DNA from: JBHJHP01 sp042219825
GTDB lineage: Bacteria > Bacteroidota > Bacteroidia > Bacteroidales > UBA5342
Reading direction: 5' to 3'
Length of the DNA: 8,078 nucleotides
Assembly (NCBI RefSeq): GCF_042219825.1
Contig: NZ_JBHJHQ010000012.1
Location: forward strand, 1 to 8,078
In this document: positions 1 through 6,309 of the stretch, piece by piece
Layout: every line of letters starts with the position of its first letter
Numbering within the stretch: the first letter of the stretch is position 1
The notes under the pieces: model-generated
Database searches by the model: none
Told to the model about the DNA's origin: nothing
The model's input: the letters and a program-made list of their open reading frames with translations, nothing else
Translations under genes and position numbers: made by a program

Positions 1-33
1 AATTTTGTCTGGTATTTTTCTTTTTTCAGACAT
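1..33 (-). CDS. Start of an unidentified gene running off the left edge
   Basis: Eleven open codons on the minus strand read MSEKRKIPDKI from an ATG at 31-33 to the window edge. The start lies 40 bp from the AAC of repeat S1, within the 12-49 bp spacing of the first genes of most cassettes here. The A-rich stretch just upstream resembles Bacteroidota leaders, which often lack a clear Shine-Dalgarno sequence. Too little is visible to assign a family. It would be the first gene of the cassette whose right end is GCTAAC at 71-76. Confidence 0.4.
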   Translation of the reverse strand, partial: MSEKRKIPDKI

Positions 34-73
34 TTTAATTTTTACGTTACAGTCTCATTTTTAAATTATTGCT

Positions 74-203
74 AACGTTCCCGCGGTATGGTGTCGTGCG
101 GTTGACTGTCCCACGGAGTGGAGACTGTCAAGCCGAAAACGACGGCATACGGAATGTGGATTTGCAAATTAAGGCAAAACCGCATGCACTATGACCGCGT
201 GTT
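74..203 (-). repeat. Cassette boundary repeat S1, type a (attC-like)
   Basis: A 130-bp repeat from AAC (74-76) to GTT (201-203). Its arms fold: 82-87 with 194-199, 88-89 with 191-192, 90-94 with 186-190 and 96-103 with 178-185, leaving C95 and G193 bulged and 77-81 in an internal loop. Inside, 104-110 and 123-129 form a second hairpin capped by CCAC-GGA-GTGG at 111-121. S7 and S10 share the CCAC/GTGG stem but have loops CAA and GAA. By integron analogy it belongs to the TonB-like cassette on its right. Confidence 0.85.
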
Positions 204-211
204 GTGCGTAG

Positions 212-894
212 TTATTTCTTTTTTAAATCTTTGTATTTCTTTTCATTTAAAAATTCAGAGAGGAACCAATATTCTTCAGATGCATCTTTACCAAGTTCAT
301 TAAGAGCTTTAATTCTCATAACATATAAAACGTCATAAAAAGGATTTCTTCTTATTAGTTCGTCAGTAATTTTTAAGACTTTTTTATAGTTATTTCTTGA
401 ATATTGATTATTTAAAGATGTCATTAATTCATCATCGGATTTTAATTTTTTATTGGCAAAATTCTTTAAAACTATATATCCAGCGATAAACTTTGGTTGA
501 TTTTGATATTCAACAAAGTACTTATCTTCGATAAAACTAAAGTCAAGAGTTAATGTACAGTAAAGCGTATTTAGTGAGTCATTCTTTTCCCAATGTTTTT
601 TTGATAACTGTACTACTCGATCAAATTCCTTATCATAACTTTTTCCTGGAGAATTTATCGTAATGGTTTTAAAAGTCTCATTTTTTGGTCTATAATAATA
701 ATTCCAATCATTGTCCCATAATCCATTTCTAATGGGTACCTCATATTTTGTATGAAAAAATTTTGTAAAGCATCATTGCCACCAATAAATTTTGCCTGTT
801 TGTTTTGTAAGTCTTCTATATTAATATCCGTTATATTTTGACTGTATATGTCAATTGAAAAACTTATAACGAGAAATAAAATTACTAATTTCAT
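212..894 (-). pseudogene. Secreted TonB C-terminal-like protein with TPR-like tail, split by a one-base frameshift
   Basis: Two minus-strand reading frames form one gene. The first starts at 894 with a signal peptide (residues 1-19, MKLVILFLVISFSIDIYSQ), then a TonB C-terminal-like start: FIGGNDAL at 36-43, YP at 53-54, and GIIIID. It then hits a run of six A (681-686 on the plus strand) and, without a shift, ends at 655-657. A -1 shift there, or one extra A, continues as NETFKTITI...YDKEFDRVVQLSKKHW, which fits the second half of the TonB_C fold (compare the family pattern LDKEALRVVK...W). It stays open to the TAA at 212-214. The joined product would be 227 residues, with a helical repeat-like C-terminus around YSRNNYKKVLKITDELIRRN. 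The ATG at 424 is only an internal methionine of that frame. The TonB-like part suggests a periplasmic or envelope protein, but no membrane anchor for classic TonB is present. The break may be true decay, a homopolymer sequencing error, or slippage at A6. Confidence 0.75.
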
Positions 895-927
895 ATATGA
901 TTTAAAGTTTATCTAATAATTATGTAC

Positions 928-1057
928 AACGTTCCCGCGGTATGGTGTCGTGGCAGTTTCTTTCAGCCGTGAAAGGAACTGTCAGGATGAAAGGAGCTTT
1001 GCGCGAACGTTGAATTATTTGGTTTAAAAGTACTGCCATGCACTATGACCGCGTGTT
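928..1057 (-). repeat. Cassette boundary repeat S2, type b (attC-like)
   Basis: A 130-bp repeat from AAC (928-930) to GTT (1055-1057). The outer stem matches S1 (CCCGCGGTATGG with CTATGACCGCG), but the inner arm is GGCAGT paired with ACTGCC instead of GCGGTT with AACCGC. The central hairpin pairs 954-965 (CAGTTTCTTTCA) with 970-981 (TGAAAGGAACTG), with one G-T wobble and loop GCCG. Its GTT overlaps the stop codon region of the adjacent gene. Confidence 0.85.
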
Positions 1058-1496
1058 AGCGAGCGTTTTTTCTTAATATCTCAAACATGTTTTTTAACTC
1101 AGTAGGAACTTTTTCAGAATAAAAATAATATTCTTTAATAGGTTTTCCTCCTTTTGATAATTCCAAAGAATATGTAACCTTAGGCTCCCGTTCTTTTTTG
1201 TTTTTGTCAAGATTCAAAGAATATATTTTATTAACCAATAAAACAATTCTGTTCCAATCACCTTTCTTCATTTTTACTCTAGTTCGGTATTTTTCTCCTT
1301 TTACGTCTAAATAGTTCATTATAGGAGTTATGTAATAAATCTTCTCCTTTTTAAAGTCTATTTCATATTTCTGAATCAGTAATGTTGAATCTCCATTATA
1401 TGATAAGATTATATTATCAAATTTTTCATTCCTTGTCTGTGCTGTTGAGCTACAAATGAATGTAATCAATAATATCAAAGTGCTAGTCCATTTCAT
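1056..1496 (-). CDS. Secreted protein of unknown function (146 aa)
   Basis: The ORF starts at 1496 with a signal peptide MKWTSTLILLITFICSSTAQ, probably cut near residue 19 or 20. The mature part of about 126 residues is lysine-rich, with alternating hydrophobic residues suggesting beta strands (KEKIYYITPIMNYL; TYSLEL; KEYYFYSE). It has no cysteines after the signal, so it looks like a soluble periplasmic or exported protein, not a lipoprotein. I do not recognise the family. Its start overlaps the end of the upstream 99-aa membrane protein gene by 14 bp, so the two are probably translationally coupled. The TAA stop (1056-1058) lies inside the cassette boundary sequence GCTAACAC, so the recombination site itself supplies the stop codon. 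Confidence 0.8.
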   Translation of the reverse strand: MKWTSTLILLITFICSSTAQTRNEKFDNIILSYNGDSTLLIQKYEIDFKKEKIYYITPIMNYLDVKGEKYRTRVKMKKGDWNRIVLLVNKIYSLNLDKNKKEREPKVTYSLELSKGGKPIKEYYFYSEKVPTELKNMFEILRKNAR

Positions 1497-1782
1497 GTTT
1501 CCTATGCTTTTTGATTAACAGGAATACTAGAATTATAGGAGTTGCAATTCCAATAGTTGCTAATATTATCTTACTAATTCCTAAGAATACGTTAAGTTTC
1601 AATCCAGCTAAAGTGTTTGCATTATTAATCTTTTCAAGATAGTTTCTTGCAATTTCACTCTTATCAATAAATACAAAAAGTAATATGCACCCAACAGCAA
1701 CAGCAAATACCAAAAGAGTAATAATTATTTCTGCAATAATCTCGAAATAATCTTTCTTTTTTCCCATTTTTTTGAGTGCCAT
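1483..1782 (-). CDS. Small two-helix membrane protein of unknown function (99 aa)
   Basis: A basic start (MALKKMGKKK) is followed by two hydrophobic helices, roughly residues 17-39 and 66-90, joined by a polar loop with DKSEIARNYLEK. The C-terminus is strongly basic (KKHRKHEMD). Basic residues at both ends suggest that both termini are cytoplasmic, with the loop outside. The ATG at 1780-1782 lies 27 bp from repeat S3. A second in-frame ATG five codons later is also possible. It overlaps the following secreted-protein gene by 14 bp and forms a two-gene cassette with it. The pairing suggests that the membrane protein and the exported protein act together. I do not recognise either family. Confidence 0.75.
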   Translation of the reverse strand: MALKKMGKKKDYFEIIAEIIITLLVFAVAVGCILLFVFIDKSEIARNYLEKINNANTLAGLKLNVFLGISKIILATIGIATPIILVFLLIKKHRKHEMD

Positions 1783-1808
1783 ATTTTAGAACTGGTCAAA
1801 TGCTCGCT

Positions 1809-1938
1809 AACGTTCCCGCGGTATGGTGTCGTGGCAGTTTCTTTCACCCGTGAAAGGAACTGTCAGGACGAAAAGAGCAGGCAGCGAACGTTGAATTATT
1901 TTGTTTAAAATTACTGCCATGCACTATTACCGTGTGTT
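1809..1938 (-). repeat. Cassette boundary repeat S3, type b (attC-like)
   Basis: A 130-bp repeat, AAC 1809-1811 to GTT 1936-1938, very similar to S2 along its length. It has the same CAGTTTCTTTCA/TGAAAGGAACTG hairpin with loop CCCG. The right outer arm reads ATTACCGTG instead of ATGACCGCG, which keeps pairing with CGCGGT through one G-T wobble. Confidence 0.85.
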
Positions 1939-1954
1939 GGTGTGCGTTTTTCAT

Positions 1955-2404
1955 TTATTTGCTATTTTCAATTTTAGAATTACGTTTTGTTATCTTAAAA
2001 ATCTCTCCATAATTTCTAATAAATTTCTTAACTCCTTCCAATTTGGATAAAGGAGGTTCGATATTAATTGTAGTGTCTAAAACTTCACCTTTTATCCTAA
2101 TATAATATTTCTCTTTTTCTATTAATATTGAATCATTTATTTTTAAGTCATTAAATATTGTCCTATTGCCAATACGAGGTATAACAATTCTTTCCTCTTT
2201 TTTCGTATTTAAATTAGAAACATAAATCATGCGTGTATCGTGATTGGACTTGTCAATATATTTCCTACTAACAATTAAAGTTCTACTTTCTTTAAAAAAT
2301 CTTTTCACATAAAGCTCAGATCTGGGATTATTAAATAAAAGATATATTGCCAAAATAGCTAGCAATATGTAGCTTATAAAGAACCTAGCTTTTTTGCTCA
2401 TCAT
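1955..2404 (-). CDS. Membrane-anchored protein of unknown function (149 aa)
   Basis: The start MMSKKARFF leads into one hydrophobic helix (about residues 8-24) followed by a polar domain. This is an uncleaved anchor or signal peptide, with the bulk outside the cytoplasm. The body has strand-like stretches (TLIVSR, TRMIYVSNL, ERIVIPRI, SILIEKEKYYIRI) and ends in a basic region. A repeated lysine/isoleucine pattern is the only recurring trait. Two adjacent ATG codons (2402-2404 and 2399-2401) compete as start. The start is 220 bp from repeat S4, much farther than for the other cassettes, and a small open frame fills part of that gap. I do not recognise the family. Confidence 0.75.
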   Translation of the reverse strand: MMSKKARFFISYILLAILAIYLLFNNPRSELYVKRFFKESRTLIVSRKYIDKSNHDTRMIYVSNLNTKKEERIVIPRIGNRTIFNDLKINDSILIEKEKYYIRIKGEVLDTTINIEPPLSKLEGVKKFIRNYGEIFKITKRNSKIENSK

Positions 2405-2478
2405 AGTTTATCTCGCATATTAAATTATCATGGTTAAGGTCTCGGCTTATCCTACTTTATCATTAAATTGTAACTAAC

Positions 2479-2490
2479 GTCAAATTTGAC
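2479..2490. repeat. Perfect 12-bp palindrome upstream of the 149-aa gene
   Basis: GTCAAATTTGAC is its own reverse complement and lies about 75 bp upstream of the start of the 149-aa gene. Its size and symmetry would suit a dimeric regulator operator, but it also overlaps the end of a possible small gene, and no second copy occurs nearby. Function unproven. Confidence 0.3.
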
Positions 2491-2587
2491 CTGTTTTGTT
2501 GTGAATTCTTTTATTCAGAGTATAATCTTCGTCATTTTCAGAGTTCAAATTTTTGAAAAATCTCAAAAATTTATTAGTTAGTATCAT
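2480..2587 (-). CDS. Possible small gene upstream of the anchored protein (35 aa)
   Basis: An uninterrupted 36-codon frame runs from ATG 2585-2587 to TGA 2480-2482. It gives a mostly polar peptide beginning MILTNKFLRFFKNL and ending IHNKTGQI. The start is 37 bp from repeat S4, the spacing seen for first genes of other cassettes, while the next gene starts 220 bp away. That position is the main support. The product has no recognised motif. It could be a real leader or small gene, or a remnant of a larger one. The stop overlaps a perfect 12-bp palindrome GTCAAATTTGAC (2479-2490). Confidence 0.3.
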   Translation of the reverse strand: MILTNKFLRFFKNLNSENDEDYTLNKRIHNKTGQI

Positions 2588-2624
2588 AAATTAATCGGTT
2601 ATTCTGATGTGGGAAATGCACACC

Positions 2625-2753
2625 AACGTTCCCGCGGTATGGTGTCGTGGCAGTTTCTGTCCGATAGGATAGGAACTGTCAGGACTAAAAGAGCTGGCTG
2701 CGAATGTTGTAATATTTTATTTAAAAGTACTGCCATGCACTATACCGTGTGTT
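2625..2753 (-). repeat. Cassette boundary repeat S4, type b (attC-like)
   Basis: A 129-bp repeat, AAC 2625-2627 to GTT 2751-2753. The right arm CTATACCGTG lacks the bulged base seen in S1 and S2. The central hairpin has a different sequence from S2 (CAGTTTCTGTCC with GGATAGGAACTG) but still pairs through G-T wobbles, so the hairpin shape is kept while the bases change. Confidence 0.85.
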
Positions 2754-2797
2754 AAGTGTAGTGCCTTTTTACATAATTAATAATATTTTGTTCATTT

Positions 2798-3823
2798 TTA
2801 TTCTTCAGCGTTCTTCAATATGTCATAAATGAGTTCAGAAACAAGTTCAGGAAAAATATTTTCAACATAGTATTGAGCTCTAAATAGGATGGGCCAGTAG
2901 AGATCTCCTTTTTCGCCATGGACTAAGGCGACCCAATGAGTAGGGAAATAGCGAACGAGCATTCCTAAATAATATGAGATTATGTAACAAAGGGAAATTT
3001 CAGAATAATTCTCTTTCTTTGTGAGAGGTTCAACAATAAAAAGCTGTGGAATCATCCCAAACATTCCGTCAACATATTTATGTAGCAATTGAGGAGTCTT
3101 TGTCTTGAATATATCCGCTGTACAAGTGATACTATACTGATTTTGATCTAAGTCATATGTATATCCCAAATTTTCATATTTTTCAGCAATAGATTTAGCT
3201 TTCGCTGCCTGAATTTTTACATTAAAACCATCTTTCTCATTGTATGAAATGGAATTGATATAAGCAAACTTGACGTCTTTCCCCATTGTTTCTAGATTCG
3301 CTTCGAGATCAGGAATTCTTGACAACAATTCATTTAGTTTAAACCGGTTTCCTAAATTGGGGTTCTCATACCATATTCTCCAATCTACCGCAGCGGATCT
3401 AACATGAATTGAGGTTCTGTTTTTTGATTCAATTACTAAATGAGAAAACAGCCCCTTGCAAGTTTCTACTTCTAATTCTCCTAGAGATAATAAGCTTTTA
3501 TTCAGGTCTCCGGATAAGATTTTTGACCATTCTTTTGTTTTAAGGCCATGCCCTGGTTTCAAGCTTGACTCACCACTTTTTTCGTTTAAGATCAACACTA
3601 AAGCTTTACTCAGGCAAGCAACTCCGTAAAAAGTCAATAATGGTCTAACCGTCATGTCTGATTTTTTAGCATTATTGAAAAATTCTCTGGCTTGTTTCGC
3701 TGTGGCATTAATCTCTTTAGTTCGTCTTTGATTTAGTGTACGGTTATGTATTTTATTAAACCATGACTGAACTAAATCTCTATTCTCTAATGCTAATAGT
3801 TTTTGGTTTATATCAGCTTTCAT
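2798..3823 (-). CDS. YaaC-like family protein (341 aa)
   Basis: The protein has the look of the YaaC-like family (type member Bacillus YaaC): a soluble, mostly helical protein of about 300-350 residues. Visible marks are a central hydrophobic helix PLLTFYGVACLSKA at 61-74, a GHGL motif at 91-94, and an aromatic-rich C-terminal half with YYLGMLVRYFPTHW (284-297) and YWPILFRAQYYVENIFPELV (309-328). The length fits. The molecular function of the family is not well settled, and I give none. The start at 3823 lies 48 bp from repeat S5. It is alone in its cassette, the largest single-gene cargo here apart from the nuclease. Family members turn up in accessory regions, so a defence-related role is possible but is an inference from context. 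The assignment comes from remembered family pattern only. Confidence 0.65.
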   Translation of the reverse strand: MKADINQKLLALENRDLVQSWFNKIHNRTLNQRRTKEINATAKQAREFFNNAKKSDMTVRPLLTFYGVACLSKALVLILNEKSGESSLKPGHGLKTKEWSKILSGDLNKSLLSLGELEVETCKGLFSHLVIESKNRTSIHVRSAAVDWRIWYENPNLGNRFKLNELLSRIPDLEANLETMGKDVKFAYINSISYNEKDGFNVKIQAAKAKSIAEKYENLGYTYDLDQNQYSITCTADIFKTKTPQLLHKYVDGMFGMIPQLFIVEPLTKKENYSEISLCYIISYYLGMLVRYFPTHWVALVHGEKGDLYWPILFRAQYYVENIFPELVSELIYDILKNAEE

Positions 3824-3871
3824 ATTTTTATATAGAATTTACCTTTCAAAGTAAGTTTCAGCATTACACTT

Positions 3872-4001
3872 AACGTTCCCGCGGTATGGTGTCGTGGCAG
3901 TTTCTGTCCGACGGGAAAGGAACTGTCAGGACAAAAGAGGCAGCCTGCGAACGTTGATGTGCTTTATTTAAATGTACTGCCATGCAGTATGACCGCGTGT
4001 T
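3872..4001 (-). repeat. Cassette boundary repeat S5, type b (attC-like)
   Basis: A 130-bp repeat, AAC 3872-3874 to GTT 3999-4001. It has the type-b inner arm (GGCAGT with ACTGCC), and the outer arm ATGACCGCG restores full pairing with CGCGGT. One base differs in the otherwise invariant CATGCACTAT (here CATGCAGTAT). It bounds the YaaC-like cassette on one side and the non-coding cassette on the other. Confidence 0.85.
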
Positions 4002-4299
4002 GTACACTGTGCCTTCTTTTTTTTTCTCTCAGGTGCTCTTTAAATTGATGCTACACAAATTAAACACTTCTCCAAATCAATTGAGCTTCAGCCACCCATG
4101 ACCGGATAATGTAAATCAAAAACTCCACGATATTGCGTCAAAATACGAAACTTTAAAGTTGTGTAGACCGAGACTCCACCCGACACTTAGTTAAAATCAA
4201 TCGTTGATCCTGTTTAATAATGAACTCTCCCTGCTTCAGCCGAAAGAGGGTGGAGGCCAATTTATACGATCTCACACAACTAATCCCGGCATTGTGTAC
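4002..4299. other. Cassette without a convincing gene
   Basis: About 300 bp lie between S5 and S6 with no ORF longer than about 20 codons with a credible start on either strand. The cassette ends still pair: GTTGTACAC(TG)TGCC at 3999 with GGCATTGTGTACAAC ending at 4302. Composition is richer in G+C than the neighbouring genes. Inside are several matched arms: CTACACAA (4051-4058) with TTGTGTAG (4159-4166), GTTGTGT (4158-4164) with ACACAAC (4274-4280), CTCCACCC (4174-4181) with GGGTGGAG (4248-4255), a palindrome AACTTTAAAGTT (4149-4160), and a 9-bp direct repeat GCTTCAGCC (4085 and 4233). It may encode a structured RNA, be a nested degenerate recombination site, or be a remnant of an insertion element. 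Confidence 0.5.
4158..4280. repeat. Nested inverted repeat inside the non-coding cassette
   Basis: Two pairs of arms are nested: GTTGTGT 4158-4164 with ACACAAC 4274-4280, and CTCCACCC 4174-4181 with GGGTGGAG 4248-4255. Two boxes on each side recall the R and L boxes of attC sites or the ends of a small MITE-like element. The spacing is uneven (9 versus 18 bp), and the sequence is unlike the ten boundary repeats. Confidence 0.45.
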
Positions 4300-4421
4300 A
4301 ACGGTAAGTATAAGAATAGTAGCCGGCTGCGTGGTAATTACCTATCAAGTTACATGATAGTTGAAGCGGGCTAAAACCGCCCGAATACCTACTAACTAGG
4401 CTATTATTTTTATACATTGTT
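4300..4421 (-). repeat. Cassette boundary repeat S6, type d (attC-like, divergent)
   Basis: A 122-bp repeat, AAC 4300-4302 to GTT 4419-4421. The sequence is unrelated to types a-c apart from the ends, but similar to S9: both begin AACGGTAA, share TGCGTGGTA, and carry a GCGGGCTA stretch. The outer arms pair (TATAAGAATAGTAGCC with GGCTATTATTTTTATA). It sits in the same register as the others, with private cassette ends on both sides. Confidence 0.8.
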
Positions 4422-4432
4422 GTGTGCTGGCT

Positions 4433-5431
4433 TTATTCTGATTCGTTTATTTCATCTAATAATTCTTTTACTAAATCAATATATCCTTCCCGAATTTTAA
4501 AATTATCCTTTTCCCAGTGATAGTTTGGATATCCATATTCAACCACTTGACGTAAATAATCTTTCCACTCGTGCCCTAATTGACCAGATATTAATGACAT
4601 AAAATATCCAGCTTGACTCTCATCTTTTGCTTCTCCAGATTTTACAAATTCTTTTAGCAACTGACCACGTGTTAGTGTTTTACCATTAATTAAGGCTGGC
4701 AACATAACATCTTTTAATCTACGTGCTGAATGTAAGTTTTTAGTCAGATATTTTTTTAGAAGTTCTTTCAATTTATCGGACTCATACTCACCAGCTTTAT
4801 CAGAACGGGCAATTGTGAATTTTTTCTTATTTGCTTTTTGTATTTCAATTTCTTCGGGAATTATTACTGTTCTTGATAGTATTTCATTACCTGATGATGT
4901 TTTTGAGTAATTCAGTATCACCGCATTAATACTCAAATTAAAGCTATTTGAAAGCCACTCAATCATACGATTTGTTGCTTCTTCAATTCCGAATCCAACA
5001 AGTAATAATCTTTGGTTATTATTAATTACAACTTCCTCTATATTAAACTCATCGAAATACTCGCTCAAATAATCCTCTAAACCTTGCTTTAAATGCCCTT
5101 GACATATTTCACTTAGTTTATCAATATCCCATGTAGCTACATCTGAGGCATAATCAATCGTTTGAGCAATAACATCCCGTGGTAGCTTATCTCGTTTAAG
5201 TTCAATAATCACAGTATTGCCATTTTTATCAATACCCAGAAAATCCAAAAAACCACTTTTAGTTTGAACTTGTTCTCCGATTATTAAAATATCCTCACCA
5301 ATTATCTTTGGATTTGTTTTAATCCATTGTTCCAAATCCTCTTTTTCTTTTCTTTGATTATCTGCAAGGGTAGTATTTATCGGATTAAGTTGTCCGTTTA
5401 CTAATTCCCATGTTTTTATTTCTGTTGCCAT
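4433..5431 (-). CDS. PD-(D/E)XK nuclease, NucS/DUF91-like (332 aa)
   Basis: The N-terminal half carries the core of a PD-(D/E)XK nuclease: an acidic helix KEKEDLEQWI (28-37), D63 in GFLDFLGID, then the E-x-K motif IIELKRD with E77 and K79, followed by Q90-x3-Y94 (QTIDY), the extra motif of RecB-like and NucS-like nucleases. D63, E77 and K79 would hold the catalytic metal. Known relatives cut DNA at mismatches, branches or ends; the substrate here cannot be told. The C-terminal third (about 215-332) has ARRLKDVML, a charged helical stretch and a tryptophan/tyrosine-rich tail that may be a helical or winged-helix DNA-binding part. The start at 5431 is 37 bp from repeat S7. A stand-alone nuclease without its own methylase suits DNA repair, or defence that distinguishes DNA structure. 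The fold assignment is firm, the family name less so. Confidence 0.75.
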   Translation of the reverse strand: MATEIKTWELVNGQLNPINTTLADNQRKEKEDLEQWIKTNPKIIGEDILIIGEQVQTKSGFLDFLGIDKNGNTVIIELKRDKLPRDVIAQTIDYASDVATWDIDKLSEICQGHLKQGLEDYLSEYFDEFNIEEVVINNNQRLLLVGFGIEEATNRMIEWLSNSFNLSINAVILNYSKTSSGNEILSRTVIIPEEIEIQKANKKKFTIARSDKAGEYESDKLKELLKKYLTKNLHSARRLKDVMLPALINGKTLTRGQLLKEFVKSGEAKDESQAGYFMSLISGQLGHEWKDYLRQVVEYGYPNYHWEKDNFKIREGYIDLVKELLDEINESE

Positions 5432-5467
5432 AATTAATGTAGTTTCTTAGTTTTCAAGCTTGCACAC

Positions 5468-5597
5468 AACGTTCCCGCGGTATGGTGTCGTGCGGTTGAC
5501 TGTCCCACCAAGTGGAGACTGTCAAGCCGAAAACGACGGCATACGGAATGTGGGTTTGCATGTTAAAATAAAACCGCATGCACTATGACCGCGTGTT
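5468..5597 (-). repeat. Cassette boundary repeat S7, type a (attC-like)
   Basis: A 130-bp repeat, AAC 5468-5470 to GTT 5595-5597, almost identical to S1 and S10 over the first 90 bp. The hairpin loop is CAA, between CCAC and GTGG. Variation is concentrated just before the right arm (GGGTTTGCATGTTAAAATA), which would be unpaired loop. Confidence 0.85.
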
Positions 5598-5617
5598 GGG
5601 CACTGGGTTTACTTTGG

Positions 5618-6160
5618 TTAATCTGTTAAATTATCATTGTCAAATATTATAGTGTCATTCTGATAAAAGATTGAATCTATTTTAGAATATATTCCTTGTT
5701 TTAACTCATATTCTGATTCGTTAAGACTATAGCGTTTGACAAAACCTAAAAATAGATTTTTTTGAATGCAATATATTGTACTTGAACAACTACCCATTGC
5801 CCCTGAATCAGGAGTCTTGTAAATGGCAAATGTTTCTTTATTGTTTAGAGTTTTTTCATATACTTTTTCAAATCCATTACTAGTCATTAAGTCATTGAAA
5901 AACATAATTCCCAGAAATAATAATTTGAAACTGAAAACTATTAATACAAATGAATACAACAAAAATAATGAGTACTTTAATGCTTTTATTTTGATAATGG
6001 AAATTAATAGGAATGGTAATATCCAACCAAAATAAGTGATTATGTTTAATAGGTTTTCAACAATAATATATTCTGACCAAATGTCAAATTTTTTGAAAAT
6101 GAACCTCACAATAATTATTGCAATCCAAATAATAACAATATTTCTTAGATACTTATTCAT
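5618..6160 (-). CDS. Three-helix membrane protein of unknown function (180 aa)
   Basis: Hydrophobic helices lie at about residues 6-21, 38-57 and 63-89, after a short basic start (MNKYLRN). The last 90 residues form a polar domain that probably faces the periplasm. It contains paired cysteines (SCSSTIYC, C125 and C131) that could form a disulfide, and an acidic end (FDNDNLTD). The start at 6160 is only 14 bp from the AAC of repeat S8, leaving no room for a promoter outside the repeat. The stop lies 20 bp from S7. The family is not recognised. Single-gene cassette. Confidence 0.75.
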   Translation of the reverse strand: MNKYLRNIVIIWIAIIIVRFIFKKFDIWSEYIIVENLLNIITYFGWILPFLLISIIKIKALKYSLFLLYSFVLIVFSFKLLFLGIMFFNDLMTSNGFEKVYEKTLNNKETFAIYKTPDSGAMGSCSSTIYCIQKNLFLGFVKRYSLNESEYELKQGIYSKIDSIFYQNDTIIFDNDNLTD

Positions 6161-6174
6161 TTAACCTTGTGCCC

Positions 6175-6298
6175 AACGGTTGATGGTATGGTGTCGTGCG
6201 GGATTACGAGGCGAAAACCAATCAGTTTACACCGACTTTTTTTACGAGCTACCAACGCTCGAAAACCTCTGAAACCCGCATGCACTATACCATGTGTT
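6175..6298 (-). repeat. Cassette boundary repeat S8, type c (attC-like)
   Basis: A 124-bp repeat, AAC 6175-6177 to GTT 6296-6298. It keeps the core GGTATGGTGTCGTGCGG ... CCGCATGCACTATACC but replaces the outer CGCGG/CCGCG pair with ATGG/CCAT, and the inner GGTT/AACC with GGG/CCC. Both swaps preserve pairing. The central region is different from type a and b. Confidence 0.85.
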
Positions 6299-6309
6299 GT
6301 AGCACGTTT

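Noticed and set aside
118..303. Plus-strand ORF of 61 codons across repeat S1
   Set aside because: It runs through the palindromic repeat and into the antisense of the TonB-like gene; no sensible protein features.
212..424. Separate 70-aa gene starting at 424
   Set aside because: The same frame stays open without a stop up to about 772 and continues the TonB-like domain, so it is the end of the frameshifted gene.
201..930. Cassette ends as terminal inverted repeats of a transposon family
   Set aside because: The end sequence differs in each cassette beyond GTT, no target duplications are seen, and no transposase is present.
2471..2582. An eleventh degenerate boundary repeat (TAACTAA 2471-2477 with TTAGTTA 2574-2580)
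   Set aside because: Only 7 bp pair, no inner stem or shared core is visible, and the bases overlap a possible small ORF.
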